Assembly: GCA_030538705.1 (NCBI GenBank)
Contig: JAUNTL010000001.1
Span: 33,307 to 97,306 of the forward strand
Reading direction: 5' to 3'
From: Paracoccus sp. (in: a-proteobacteria)
Lineage (GTDB): Bacteria; Pseudomonadota; Alphaproteobacteria; Rhodobacterales; Rhodobacteraceae
Length of the DNA: 64,000 nt
Part shown: piece after piece, positions 34,596 to 43,914 of the stretch
Layout of the letters: every line of letters begins with the position of its first letter
How positions within the stretch are numbered: position 1 is the first letter of the stretch
Position numbers and translations under genes: made by a program
Notes under the pieces: model-generated
The model's database searches: none
The model's input: only the letters and a program-made list of their open reading frames with translations
What the model was told of the DNA's origin: nothing

Positions 34596-35548
34596 CAGAT
34601 CTCCCCGCACTGGAACTGCGCCATGTGACCAAGCGCTATCGCGTCGCGCGCGGGATGTTTCGCGGCCATGCCATCCTGACCGCATTGGATGATCTGTCGC
34701 TTTGCGTGATGCCGGGTGAAACGCTGGGGCTGGTCGGTGAAAGCGGATGCGGCAAAAGCACGGCCGTCAACGCGATGCTGGGCCTGATGCAGCCCGATAG
34801 CGGGCAGATCCTGCTGGAGGGGCAGGATATCCATTCCTTGCCCGCAAGCCGGCGGGTCAGGACCATCCAGCCCGTATTTCAGGATCCCTATTCATCGCTG
34901 AACCCGATGCGGCGGGTGCGCGATCTGGTCGGCCAGCCGCTGCGCCTGCACCCGCAAGTCGGCGATCCCGCCGCCACAGTGGCCGAGATGCTCGACCGGG
35001 TCGGCTTTCCCGCGCGGCTGGCCGATGCATTTCCGGCCGAACTGTCGGGCGGGCAGCGCCAGCGCGTTGCCATCGCCCGCGCTCTGGTCATGCGGCCCAA
35101 GGTGCTGATCTGCGATGAACCGACCTCGGCACTGGATGTCTCGGTTCAGGCGCAGGTCATCAACCTGTTGCTGGAGCTGCGCCGTGACCTGAATCTGACC
35201 ATGGTTTTCGTCAGCCACAATCTGGCCGTCGTCGAACATCTCGCTGACCGGGTCGCCGTCATGTATCTGGGCGAAAAGGTCGAGGAGGCCGGGGCGGATG
35301 CCCTGTTCGGCGCGCCGGCCCATCCCTATACGCAGGCACTGCTGGGCGCGACGCTGGCGCCCGAACCCGGCGCGGGCCTGCCCGAGCTGTCACTGGGCAG
35401 CAGCGGCGCCGATCCGCTGAACCGTGGTCCCGGCTGTCCCTTTGCGCCGCGCTGCGGCCGTGTCAGACCCGACTGCCTGCAACGCTCCGTCCCGCCCCAT
35501 CCCGCGACCGGGCATCTGGTGCGCTGCCTTTATCCGGCGATCCCCTGA
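34592..35548 (+). CDS. ABC transporter ATP-binding protein, DppF family
   Basis: A 318-residue ATPase that heterodimerises with the DppD-type protein. Walker [10 protein letters not shown]-loop VFQDPYSSLNPM, signature LSGGQRQR, Walker B LICDEPTSALD and H-loop VSHNLA are present, followed by HPYTQALLGATL and the Cys-rich CPFAPRCGRVRPDC tail. Start at 34592 by ATGA overlap. It ends the RidA-led operon. Confidence 0.93.
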   Translation: MTDLPALELRHVTKRYRVARGMFRGHAILTALDDLSLCVMPGETLGLVGESGCGKSTAVNAMLGLMQPDSGQILLEGQDIHSLPASRRVRTIQPVFQDPYSSLNPMRRVRDLVGQPLRLHPQVGDPAATVAEMLDRVGFPARLADAFPAELSGGQRQRVAIARALVMRPKVLICDEPTSALDVSVQAQVINLLLELRRDLNLTMVFVSHNLAVVEHLADRVAVMYLGEKVEEAGADALFGAPAHPYTQALLGATLAPEPGAGLPELSLGSSGADPLNRGPGCPFAPRCGRVRPDCLQRSVPPHPATGHLVRCLYPAIP

Positions 35549-35645
35549 GCGCGGCCCCGGCATGGCGCCCCGGTCCGGTCATTCCCTGTGGCCTGCCGCG
35601 CAGCATCCGCCTATGCTGCCGGCCCGAGCAACCCGCGAGGCCCGC

Positions 35646-36581
35646 ATGCCCACAGGCCCTTTCTCTGCTGATCTGAATTGGAATCTGCTGCGCAGCTTTT
35701 ACGTCATCGCCGAGGAAAAGGGGATCACCCGCGCCGCGCGGCGCCTGAAGATGAGCCAGCCATCGGTCAGCCTCGCGCTGCAAAAGCTGGAGGAACAGCT
35801 GGGCTGTCAGCTGGTTTTTCGCGGCAGCCGGCATTTTGCCCTGACCCTGCGCGGCGAACGGATATTTCAGGAATGCGCCGAGATATTCCGCGGCGTTGAC
35901 CGGATCTCTCTGCTGTCCGAAGATCGCAGCGACGAGGATTTCGGCGAATTGCGGCTGAATATCATCAGCCGCCTGCGTTCACCGCTGATCGACGAGGCGT
36001 TCAGGCTGTATCATCAGCGCAACCCGTCGATCACATGGCGGGTCGAGGTCCGGAACTCGCTGGAAACAGTGCGCCAGATCACGCAGGACAAGGCCGGGAT
36101 AGGCATCTGCCTGCTGGCCAAACCGATGATAAATCTGGAATGCCGGCACCTGTTCCGCGAGGAGTTCGCCGTGTTCTGCGGCGCGGAACACCGCCTGTTC
36201 GGCCGCGAAAAGGTCGAGGTCCGCGAATTGGCACAAGAGCCGTTCGTGGCCTTCAGCTGCGCCACCGAGGGCATGGGGCTTGAACCCATGCTGATGCTGC
36301 GTGACGGGCTGGGGCTGGGCCGGCGGATCAGCGGCTCAAGCCACGATCTGGCCGAGATCCGGCGCATGATCGTCGCCGGAATGGGCATTGGTATCCTGCC
36401 TGTCGATGCGGTGACCGAGGTGGTCGAATCCGGCCAGCTTTGGCCTCTGCGGCTGATCGACCAGCCGCTGGGGGCGGATGTGTTTCTGGTCTACAGCAGC
36501 CTCGGCCGGCTGACCGTGCCCGAGCAGAAATTCGTCGATGTGCTGGACGAGTTGCTGAAACTATACCCCGATCTGGCCTAG
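35646..36581 (+). CDS. LysR-family transcriptional regulator
   Basis: A 311-residue LTTR with the N-terminal HTH LNWNLLRSFYVIAEEKGITR and RRLKMSQPSVSLALQKLEEQ, and an effector domain from about residue 95. The start at 35646 matches the family N-terminus; the frame extends upstream into dppF only as a shadow. It converges with the M20/OCD/TRAP operon (four bases between the stop codons) and is the likeliest regulator of that operon. It may instead act on the Dpp-type operon upstream. Confidence 0.9.
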   Translation: MPTGPFSADLNWNLLRSFYVIAEEKGITRAARRLKMSQPSVSLALQKLEEQLGCQLVFRGSRHFALTLRGERIFQECAEIFRGVDRISLLSEDRSDEDFGELRLNIISRLRSPLIDEAFRLYHQRNPSITWRVEVRNSLETVRQITQDKAGIGICLLAKPMINLECRHLFREEFAVFCGAEHRLFGREKVEVRELAQEPFVAFSCATEGMGLEPMLMLRDGLGLGRRISGSSHDLAEIRRMIVAGMGIGILPVDAVTEVVESGQLWPLRLIDQPLGADVFLVYSSLGRLTVPEQKFVDVLDELLKLYPDLA

Positions 36582-36585
36582 CGGC

Positions 36586-37521
36586 TCAGCCCAGCCCAGC
36601 GACCTGCATTGCCGCCAGCAGATCCTCCTGCGAGAGGCCGGCGGATTTGAAAAGCGTGCGTTCGGCATCGTGACGGCGGCCCGGCACGCGGCCCTGCACC
36701 AGTTCGGTCAGATCGCCCGAGATATCACCGGGATCAAAGATGCCGGCGGCAATCGGCTGGGCCAGATCACCGGCCAGCACCGCCCCCGCACGCCCGTCGA
36801 CGTAAACCCGCGCCTGCGTCACCGCGCGGTCATCACATTCGCGCATATCGGCCTTGAAGGCGCCAATCAGGTCCAGATGGCTGCCCGGAGCCAGCCATTC
36901 ACCGCGAATAAACGGCGCGGTCGAGGCGGTGACCGAAGTGATGACATCGGCCGTGCGGCATCCGGTCTCAAGATCCTCGCACCGGCGGGCCGCAAGGCCC
37001 TGCGCGGCCAGTTGATCCGCAATGGCCGATGCCTTGACCGGATCGCGGCCCCAGATCAGCACATGGCTATAGTCGCGCACCTGGGCATGGGCCTGTGCTG
37101 CGGCCTGCGCAAGCTGCCCGGTCCCGCAGATCAGCAATGTCCGCGCATCCCGGCGGGCCAGATAATCCGCCGCCAGAGCGGATGCAGCCGCGGTGCGCCG
37201 GGCGGTCAGCGCATCGCCATCCATGGCCGAGACAAAGCGCCCGTCAGATCCGTCAAACAGCAGATAGCCGGCATTGATCGTCGGCAAGCCCCGTCCGGCA
37301 TTATGCGGGGTAAAGGTCACGACCTTGACCCCGATCGCGCGGCCCGCCTGCCAGGCCGGCATGATCAGCAGGCTGATCTGTTGCCCGTCAGGCTGGCTGA
37401 CGGTCAGCACCTGACGCGGCGGCGCCTCGATCGCGGCGGCGGCAAAGCCTGTGCGCAGGGCCGCGATCAGACCGGCCCAGTCAAGGCGCGCATCCACCGC
37501 CTCATGGTCATGCACCTGCAT
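36586..37521 (-). CDS. Ornithine cyclodeaminase / mu-crystallin family NAD(P) enzyme
   Basis: A 311-residue Rossmann-fold protein of the OCD/mu-crystallin family, which includes ornithine cyclodeaminase, alanine dehydrogenase, ketimine reductase and EutC-like enzymes. Seen are GVKVVTFTPHNAGRGLPT with the substrate-binding Lys, SAMDGDALTARRTAAASALA, the cofactor loop LLICGTGQLAQAAA and the APGSHLDLIGAFKADMRE segment. It is the last gene of the leftward TRAP operon, one base overlapping the M20 gene. It probably acts on the amino or imino acid released by that hydrolase. Confidence 0.88.
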   Translation of the reverse strand: MQVHDHEAVDARLDWAGLIAALRTGFAAAAIEAPPRQVLTVSQPDGQQISLLIMPAWQAGRAIGVKVVTFTPHNAGRGLPTINAGYLLFDGSDGRFVSAMDGDALTARRTAAASALAADYLARRDARTLLICGTGQLAQAAAQAHAQVRDYSHVLIWGRDPVKASAIADQLAAQGLAARRCEDLETGCRTADVITSVTASTAPFIRGEWLAPGSHLDLIGAFKADMRECDDRAVTQARVYVDGRAGAVLAGDLAQPIAAGIFDPGDISGDLTELVQGRVPGRRHDAERTLFKSAGLSQEDLLAAMQVAGLG

Positions 37522-38765
37522 CAGCGATCAGCCCGCCTGACGACCGCATGCAGCAGAACGTTCAGCCCGGCGACAAGGTCATCAGGGGTGCAGCTTTCCT
37601 CATTGTTATGCGTGATGCCGCCCTTGCAGGGGGTAAAGATCATTGCCGTCGGGCAATGTGTCGCCAGATGATAGGCGTCATGACCGGCCTGAGACTGAAT
37701 ATCTTGCCAGTTCCAGCCCTGCCGGATGGCCTCGTCGCGGATCAGGGTGATCAGGCCCGCATCGAAAATATCGCCGCCCCAATCCCATTCGTCCTCGACC
37801 TCCAATGTGCAGCCGGCCATGGCGGCGGCGGCATGGGCGGCGCGGCGCATCTTTTCGGCCATGACGCGGGCGGTGACCGGGTCGGGATGGCGCACATCGG
37901 CCACGCATTGCGCCGATTCCGACAGGATGCCGGGCTTGTTGGGCCATGCCGCCAGCCGCGAACCCGTGGCCTTGCCGTCATTGATGGCGAACTCCCAGCC
38001 GATTTCATCCACCGCCACCAGCCAGCGCGCGCCGGCGATCAGCGCATTATGGCGCAGATCCATGGGCGTCGGGCCGGTATGGGCGGTCTGGCCCCGGAAC
38101 ATCACCCGCATGCCAAAGCTGGGATAGCCGCCGGTCACCACGCCAAGCTGCCGGCGCTCGGCATCAAGGATCGGTCCCTGTTCGATATGCAGCTCGAAAT
38201 AGGCATCGACCTCGCCACCGCGGGCCGGCTGATCGCCCAGATATCCGATCCGGGCCAGTTCATCCCCGAAACGCGCACCGTCATCAGCGACCAGATCATG
38301 TGCCCAGCCCGGCTCATAGCGCCCGGCGAACACGCCCGAGGCGACCATCGGCGGTGAAAACCGCGCGCCCTCCTCATTGGTCCAGTTCACGACCACGATG
38401 GGGCGGCGCGTGACATGGCCCGCCTCGTTCAGGCGGCGCACCACCTCCAGCCCGGCCAGCACGCCGGCGATCCCGTCAAAGCGTCCGCCGTTGATCTGCG
38501 TGTCCAGATGGCTGCCGATCAGAACCGGGGGCAGGCTGTCATCCAGACCCGCCCGGCGCGCGAATATCGACCCCATCCGGTCAATCCGCACATCCAGCCC
38601 GGCCTCTTCGCACCAGCGGGTGAACAGATCGCGCATTTCGCGGTCCTCATCGCTGAGTGCGAGGCGGGACAGCCCGCCGGGGCGGCCCCGGCCGATGGCG
38701 GCCGAGGCTTCGATCGTCGCGCAAAAGCGGTCGAGATCGGCGCGGATATCGCAAGAGAAGCTCAT
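37521..38765 (-). CDS. M20 zinc amidohydrolase (carbamoylase/allantoate amidohydrolase type)
   Basis: A 414-residue di-zinc hydrolase. Motifs are GSHLDTQINGGRFDGIAG, NWTNEEGARFSPPM, ELHIEQGP, GQTAHTGPTPMDLRHNA and SQAGHDAYHLA. The start at 38765 (MSFSCDIRADLDRF) has AAGGG upstream. It is a more distant paralogue of the enzyme at 25179. Its position between a TRAP importer and an OCD-family enzyme suggests it removes a carbamoyl or acyl group from an imported N-substituted amino acid, but the substrate is not determinable. Confidence 0.9.
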   Translation of the reverse strand: MSFSCDIRADLDRFCATIEASAAIGRGRPGGLSRLALSDEDREMRDLFTRWCEEAGLDVRIDRMGSIFARRAGLDDSLPPVLIGSHLDTQINGGRFDGIAGVLAGLEVVRRLNEAGHVTRRPIVVVNWTNEEGARFSPPMVASGVFAGRYEPGWAHDLVADDGARFGDELARIGYLGDQPARGGEVDAYFELHIEQGPILDAERRQLGVVTGGYPSFGMRVMFRGQTAHTGPTPMDLRHNALIAGARWLVAVDEIGWEFAINDGKATGSRLAAWPNKPGILSESAQCVADVRHPDPVTARVMAEKMRRAAHAAAAMAGCTLEVEDEWDWGGDIFDAGLITLIRDEAIRQGWNWQDIQSQAGHDAYHLATHCPTAMIFTPCKGGITHNNEESCTPDDLVAGLNVLLHAVVRRADR

Positions 38766-38796
38766 GTCATTGCCCTTTGGATAATGTGACGCCCGC

Positions 38797-40077
38797 TCAT
38801 CGCGCGCCGACAACGCCGGTGATGATCTGCGGGAACAGCACCAGCAGCAGCAGAACCGCAATCATGGCGCCCAGGAATGGCAGCAGATGCCGGAACGCGG
38901 CCGACATCGGAATGCCCGCAGTGCGGCAGGCGGCCATAAGGTCGATGCCCAGCGGGGGCGTATTGGCGCCGATGGCCAGATTGATGCACAGAAGAATGCC
39001 GAAATAGACCGGGTCAATCTGATATGCCGCAAGGACCGGCATGAATACCGGCGCAAGGATCAGAATGATCGCCAGCGATTCCATAAAGGTTCCCAGCAAC
39101 AGCACGACCAGCATGATCAGCAGCAGCGCCGTCATCGGGTTTTCAGTCAGCGCAAGGATGCCGCCCACCGCCAGCTGCGGCACCTGCTCGGCCGCCAGTA
39201 TCCAGCCAAAGACCGAGGCCGAGGCGATCACCAGAAGAATCGACCCCGTCATCGCCGTCGTGTCGCGCATGATGGTGATGACGCTGCCCCAGCTCAGGCT
39301 GCGATAGAGAAGGGTTCCGGTCAAAAGCGCATAGGCCACGCCGGCGCCCGCGGCCTCGGTCGGGGTGAATACCCCGAAACGGATGCCGCCGACGATGATG
39401 ACCGGCGCGATCAGCGCAGGCACGGCGCCGATAAAGGCGCGCCCGATCTCGGCACCGCTCGAGGGGGTGCCGCCGCGCCAGCCGTGTTTGCGCGAAATCC
39501 ACCACGCGACCACCATCAGCGCCAGCCCCAGCAGGATACCCGGTATGATCGCACCGATGAAAAGCTGTCCGATGGATGTGTTGGTTGCCGTGCCATAGAC
39601 GATCAGCACGATGGAGGGCGGGATCACCGTGCCAAGCGAGCCGGCACAGCCAAGCGCCGCCGACGAAAACCCGGGATGATAGCCCCGTTCCTTCATCGCA
39701 GGCAGCATCATCGTGCCAATGGCGACGACATCCGCCACGCCCGAGCCGGATAGTGACCCAAACAGCATACAGGCGGCGATCATGACAATGGCCAGCCCGC
39801 CATTCGCGCGGCCGATCAGCGCGGCGCACAGATTGACGATGCGCGGGGCCAGCCCGCCCTGCACCATCAGCATTCCGGCCAGCAGGAACAGAGGAATGGC
39901 CAGCAGGGTAAAGCTGTCGACGCCGGCGATCATGCGCTGCGCGACGACGACCATCGGCGACAGATCGGCCACCAGCAGATAAAGCACCGAGGCAAGCCCG
40001 AGAGCCACCGCGATCGGCGCATCAATGATGACCAGAAACGCGAAAGCCCCCAGCAGCAGGATCAGCTCATAGCTCAT
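38797..40077 (-). CDS. TRAP transporter large permease, DctM type
   Basis: A 426-residue DctM subunit with about 12 helices. Conserved parts are LAIPLFLLAGMLMVQGG, GSLSGSGVADVVAIGTMMLP, GCAGSLGTVIPPSIVLIVYG and GANTPPLGIDLMAACRTAG. The start at 40077 is chosen as it overlaps the small-permease stop by four bases; upstream sequence in frame lies inside that gene. It is part of a second TRAP importer in the window, distinct from the one at 19507. Confidence 0.93.
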   Translation of the reverse strand: MSYELILLLGAFAFLVIIDAPIAVALGLASVLYLLVADLSPMVVVAQRMIAGVDSFTLLAIPLFLLAGMLMVQGGLAPRIVNLCAALIGRANGGLAIVMIAACMLFGSLSGSGVADVVAIGTMMLPAMKERGYHPGFSSAALGCAGSLGTVIPPSIVLIVYGTATNTSIGQLFIGAIIPGILLGLALMVVAWWISRKHGWRGGTPSSGAEIGRAFIGAVPALIAPVIIVGGIRFGVFTPTEAAGAGVAYALLTGTLLYRSLSWGSVITIMRDTTAMTGSILLVIASASVFGWILAAEQVPQLAVGGILALTENPMTALLLIMLVVLLLGTFMESLAIILILAPVFMPVLAAYQIDPVYFGILLCINLAIGANTPPLGIDLMAACRTAGIPMSAAFRHLLPFLGAMIAVLLLLVLFPQIITGVVGAR

Positions 40078-40529
40078 TTGCCGCTCCTGCCGACGAAAAG
40101 ACCGACAAGCGACAAGGCAGCACAGACCGGCAGACACAGGTAGAACAGGCCCACAGGCATGCTCAGCGCGGTTGTGCTATGGCTCCAGGTCATGGTGGTG
40201 ATCTTCCAGCCGGTTATGATCAGAACGACCAGAAAGGCCGCGCTTGCTGCCGTCGCCAGCCAGCCCACGATCCGCCGCAACCGACCGGGCGGGATCACCA
40301 GATCCCTTATCCCTGCCTCGAAATGAGAGCCGCGCACAAATCCCGAGATGACGCCCAGAAAGGTCACCCAGACCAGAATGAGACGCGGCAGCTCTTCGGC
40401 CCAGCGTGGCGTGGCGCCCAGCACATAGCGCGAGAACACGACCCAGATGACCAGTGTCGACAGCACCGCGACACCCAGGGCACCGATGCTGCGGACCAGC
40501 CAGTCCAGCCCTTCGGCAATACGTTTCAT
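40074..40529 (-). CDS. TRAP transporter small permease, DctQ type
   Basis: A 151-residue four-helix protein of the DctQ family. WAEELPRLILVWVTFLGVISGF with the conserved E-E/D and GSHFEAGIRDLVIPPG loop are typical. The start at 40529 (MKRIAEGLDWLVRSIGALG) is family-like and overlaps the cupin stop by four bases. It lies between the cupin and the large permease. Confidence 0.92.
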   Translation of the reverse strand: MKRIAEGLDWLVRSIGALGVAVLSTLVIWVVFSRYVLGATPRWAEELPRLILVWVTFLGVISGFVRGSHFEAGIRDLVIPPGRLRRIVGWLATAASAAFLVVLIITGWKITTMTWSHSTTALSMPVGLFYLCLPVCAALSLVGLFVGRSGK

Positions 40530-40903
40530 GTGGCGTCCCTTTCCCTCAGCGGCACGCAAAGCTGGCACTCGTCGCAATAGGCCGCGACAACCACCCATTC
40601 ATCGGACAGAACCTCGACCTCGTGGATGACGCCGGGCGGCAGGCGCAGGGCAGTGCCCTCGGTCATGTGGAACTCCTGTCCACCCGCACGCAGCACGGCG
40701 CGCCCCTTGAGCGTCAGCGTAACCTCGTCGCGGGGGTGGGCGTGGGGCACGCTGCGCGCGCCCCTTTTGCCCGTCGTGACCGCCAGCTTGATAAAACCCT
40801 CGCCGCGCTCTTTGGGAGAAAAGACGACCTTCTGGCTGAAGTCATAAAGCTGCACCGCGTCGATCTCGTCCAACTGGCGCAGCTCGGGCAGCTTCGGGGT
40901 CAT
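40526..40903 (-). CDS. Small cupin-domain protein
   Basis: A 125-residue single-domain cupin. The metal-site motif 1 is seen as HAHPRDEVTLTLKGRAVL and motif 2 as LRLPPGVIHEVEVL, with His and Glu ligands kept. A C-terminal CDECQLC motif adds three Cys. It is embedded in the TRAP operon between the binding-protein and small-permease genes with 4-base overlaps on both sides, which suggests an enzymatic or sensing role for the transported compound. No reaction can be assigned. Confidence 0.85.
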   Translation of the reverse strand: MTPKLPELRQLDEIDAVQLYDFSQKVVFSPKERGEGFIKLAVTTGKRGARSVPHAHPRDEVTLTLKGRAVLRAGGQEFHMTEGTALRLPPGVIHEVEVLSDEWVVVAAYCDECQLCVPLRERDAT

Positions 40904-41892
40904 TGACGGTATTTACCCATGATCGCCAGCAGTTCGGTCCCGAACAGATCGGCATTCGCCTCCCAGACGGGTTGAACAGCGGCGACAAAGGCGTCCTTGT
41001 CGACGTCGTTGAACTCCATTCCCTTGCCCTTGAGGTTCTCGACCATCTCGGCATCGGAATCCGCAACCATCTGGCGCTGTTTTTCGCCCCATTCGCGGGC
41101 GGCTGCCGCGACGATCTCCTGATCCTGCGGCGACAGGCGGTTCCAGACGGGTTCAGCGACCACCAGCGTAGCGGCGCCCCAGACGTGCTGGGTCATCGAC
41201 ACATATTTCTGAACCTCGAACATCGACGAGGACCAGATGATCGACAGCGGGTTTTCCTGCGCGTCGAACACGCCCTGTTGCAACGCGGCATAAAGCTCAC
41301 CAAAGGCCAGCGGTGCGGGCTGGGCGCCCATCTGTTCAAAGGTTTCCAGCCGCACCTTGTCGGGGGTGACGCGGATCTTCAGCCCTTCGAGATCTGCCGG
41401 CACGTTGATCGGCCGCTTTGAGTTGGTGATATTGCGGTATCCGTTCTCCCACCAGGCAAGAACCTTGACGTTCTTGTCTGCCAGGAGTTCGGACAACGCC
41501 TCACCCAGATCGCCGTCCAGTGCCGCAAAGGCATTCTCACGTGATGACCAGGCATAAGGCATCTCGATGATACCCATCTTTGGCTCGACCGCCTGGAAAG
41601 AGCCGGCACCGATCACCCCGCCCTGAACCGAGCCGAATTGCAGGCCCTCGATCATCTCCCGCTCGCTGCCAAGCTGTCCGCCGGGGAATATCTCGACCTT
41701 GACGCGCCCTTCGGTCTTTTCGTTGACCTCGTCGGCAAAGCCCTGCGCGGCGACGTGCCAGCTGTGGGAATCGCTCAGCACATGGCCGATGCGCAGAACG
41801 GTTTGCGCATGGGCGGGCGCCGAAACACCCGCAATCCCAAGCGCCAGCACCCCGGCCGCGATCAGCCCATTCGAAGATTTAAATGTCAGCAT
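40900..41892 (-). CDS. TRAP transporter substrate-binding protein, DctP type
   Basis: A 330-residue periplasmic protein with Sec signal peptide MLTFKSSNGLIAAGVLALGI and AHAQ cleavage. The family core is KVEIFPGGQLGSEREMIEGLQFG, LEGLKIRVTPDKVRLETFEQMGAQP with the carboxylate-binding Arg, and LYAALQQGVFDAQENPL. The start at 41892 gives a clean signal peptide; an ATG at 41937 would add an unlikely polar leader. It is the first gene of the leftward TRAP/M20/OCD operon. Confidence 0.92.
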   Translation of the reverse strand: MLTFKSSNGLIAAGVLALGIAGVSAPAHAQTVLRIGHVLSDSHSWHVAAQGFADEVNEKTEGRVKVEIFPGGQLGSEREMIEGLQFGSVQGGVIGAGSFQAVEPKMGIIEMPYAWSSRENAFAALDGDLGEALSELLADKNVKVLAWWENGYRNITNSKRPINVPADLEGLKIRVTPDKVRLETFEQMGAQPAPLAFGELYAALQQGVFDAQENPLSIIWSSSMFEVQKYVSMTQHVWGAATLVVAEPVWNRLSPQDQEIVAAAAREWGEKQRQMVADSDAEMVENLKGKGMEFNDVDKDAFVAAVQPVWEANADLFGTELLAIMGKYRQ

Positions 41893-42361
41893 TGTTATAT
41901 CCCGTTGGTTGGTCGGTTTGTTCGTTTTCAGAAACATTGCGCGGCCCGGTCGAGCTTGGCAAATAGGGTGCCGCTATGCTTTCGATCAGCCCAGACTATG
42001 AATTGCCGGGCGCTCGCCGGGTGCGGGCCGCCGCGCGCGGGGCGCGGCGGACCCGCCAGCCCATCACAGGCCACGCGGCCGGCCTGCCGATCCACAGACA
42101 GCCGACATGCCAGCCCGATCCCGCTGCCCGTTGCCAGCTGAGGCGGCATCAGGGGCCGCCCGCTGCCAGACGTGGGCGCGCGCGGCATCGGCCGCATCCG
42201 GCAGGCGTGGTGTCTGGCGCGGCCAGCCGGGCGGCGTGCCCGCGCCAGCCTGCGGACATATCCCGGCCGGCCTCGCAGGGCGCTTGCGCCATCAGCGCGC
42301 GAAACGGGCAAGCCTGCGGGCCATGCCGGTGCAGAACCGCCAGACGGCAGCCGGCGCCGGC
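41893..42361. promoter_or_regulatory. Intergenic region upstream of the TRAP/M20 operon
   Basis: About 470 very GC-rich bases. The first ~60 bases (41893-41945) are A/T-richer and hold the TRAP operon leader and probable promoter. Further on there is a strong hairpin around 42027-42052 (GCCGCCGCGC facing GCGCGGCGG) and no coding frame with convincing content. dgoA ends at 42362, so this is also its downstream region. Confidence 0.4.
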
Positions 42362-42997
42362 TCAGCCCTGCCGGCCCCGGTCATAGGCGCCGATCAGCGC
42401 CCGCGCCTTTTGGCGCACTGTGATCACATCGTCACCCGGCCGGTAGACCGATGTTCCCATCCCGAAGGTGGTGATGCCTGCGCGCATGTAATCGGCCATA
42501 TTGTCCGGCCCGACCCCGCCGACCGCGCCGACGACCGTGCCCTTTGGCAGAACCGCCAGCACCGCCGCCAGCCCCCCCGGCCCCATCAGCGAGGCGGGAA
42601 AGAACTTCAGCCCCGAGGCACCGGCATCCAGCGCGTCAAAGGCTTCGGTCGGGGACAGGACGCCGGGCATGGTGACCATACCCGCCGCCGCCGCATGGGC
42701 AATGACGGCCGGGCGCATGTTCGGGCTGACCATCAGCCTGCCGCCCGCCGCCCGGACCTGATCGACATCCCCCGTCGTCAGCATGGTGCCGCCACCCACC
42801 AGAACCTGACCACCCACGCGCCGCGCCACCAGCCCGATCGAGCGCAGCGGCTCGGGCGAGTTCATCGGGATCTCGATCGCCTCGAAGCCCTCTTCGACCA
42901 GGACATCGGCCACGGCCTCGGCCTCGGGCGGTGTGATGCCCCGCAAAATCGCGACCAGCCCGCGCCTCAGCGCCGGCCATGGAACATGTGTCGTCAT
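42362..42997 (-). CDS. dgoA: 2-dehydro-3-deoxy-6-phosphogalactonate aldolase
   Basis: A 211-residue KDPG/KDPGal aldolase, a class I trimeric TIM barrel that splits KDPGal into pyruvate and glyceraldehyde-3-phosphate. The catalytic Glu is in AIEIPMNSPEP, the Schiff-base Lys in GLKFFPA, and the phosphate-binding loop in GAVGGVGPDNM. IEIPMNSPEP, rather than the Eda form, favours the DgoA subtype. It overlaps the DgoK kinase by four bases, giving the complete last two steps of the De Ley-Doudoroff pathway. Confidence 0.92.
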   Translation of the reverse strand: MTTHVPWPALRRGLVAILRGITPPEAEAVADVLVEEGFEAIEIPMNSPEPLRSIGLVARRVGGQVLVGGGTMLTTGDVDQVRAAGGRLMVSPNMRPAVIAHAAAAGMVTMPGVLSPTEAFDALDAGASGLKFFPASLMGPGGLAAVLAVLPKGTVVGAVGGVGPDNMADYMRAGITTFGMGTSVYRPGDDVITVRQKARALIGAYDRGRQG

Positions 42998-43914
42998 CTC
43001 TCCCCCCAGATTTCAGTGGCGGCCGCCAGCAGCCCGCGACGCGACGCCGCGTCTGCGTCAGTGATGTTCGGCCTGTAGCCGGCGCGTGCCAGCGCCGCCG
43101 CATAAAGCGCGCCCAGACCATCCTGCCCGACCAGCGTGATATCGCCTGCGGCATGCCGGGCCGCCTCGGCCCCGACCTCGGCCCCGATCAGCAGGCCGGA
43201 CAGCCGGGCCAGCGCCTCATCGGGACGGGCAAACTCCAGCAGCCCCCCGGCCCGCAGCCCAAAAAGCGCCCCCGGCAGGATCGCCGGATCGGCAATGGCC
43301 TGATCCAATGCGGCGACAAAGGCCGGGCTGTCGGGGCTGACATGTCCCTGTTCAGGCATGGCATGGCGCAAGATGCTGTGCTGGCGCAGCAGATCGAACA
43401 GTTCACCCGTCATATAGCTTTTGAATCCGGTCACCGCTCCGCGCCGCAGCCATGCCCATTTGCAATGGGTTCCGGGCATGCAGACCAGCCCTTCGATCCC
43501 GTCGCTGGCGATACCAAGAAGCTGCGTCTCTTCTCCGCGCATGACATCCGGGGCGTCGGGGTCACGCTGAGCCAGCCCGGGAAGGATGCGGATATCGCGA
43601 TCACCGGCCATGCTGACATCCAGCCGCACCGCCCGCGCGGCCAGCAGGCCCACCTCTGCCGGCAGCGTGGCATAAGGCGCCTCAACCCAGCCCTGCCTTG
43701 CGCCGGCCATGCCGCAGATCAGCACCCGCAGACCCGGTCCCGCACCGGCCCTTTTCAGATGCGCATCCAGAACAGGGGCAAAGCCTGCGGTGATACAATG
43801 CGCCATTCCTTCCGGCCCGCGGCTTTCGCCATGGACCTGTCCGTCAAATCCCATAAGCCACAGCCGAAAGCCGGACGTCCCCCAGTCCACCGCCGCAAAG
43901 TCTGGCGTCATCAT
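42994..43914 (-). CDS. dgoK: 2-dehydro-3-deoxygalactonokinase
   Basis: A 306-residue DgoK. The ASKHA-like opening AVDWGTSGFRLWLM, the conserved GMAGARQGWVEAPYA, VMRGEETQLLGIA and CMPGTHCKWAWL are characteristic. It phosphorylates 2-keto-3-deoxygalactonate at C6 to feed DgoA. Two adjacent ATGs (43914, 43911) are possible starts. It is separated from the oxidoreductase gene at 44519 by ~600 bp, so it may have its own promoter. Confidence 0.92.
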   Translation of the reverse strand: MMTPDFAAVDWGTSGFRLWLMGFDGQVHGESRGPEGMAHCITAGFAPVLDAHLKRAGAGPGLRVLICGMAGARQGWVEAPYATLPAEVGLLAARAVRLDVSMAGDRDIRILPGLAQRDPDAPDVMRGEETQLLGIASDGIEGLVCMPGTHCKWAWLRRGAVTGFKSYMTGELFDLLRQHSILRHAMPEQGHVSPDSPAFVAALDQAIADPAILPGALFGLRAGGLLEFARPDEALARLSGLLIGAEVGAEAARHAAGDITLVGQDGLGALYAAALARAGYRPNITDADAASRRGLLAAATEIWGER

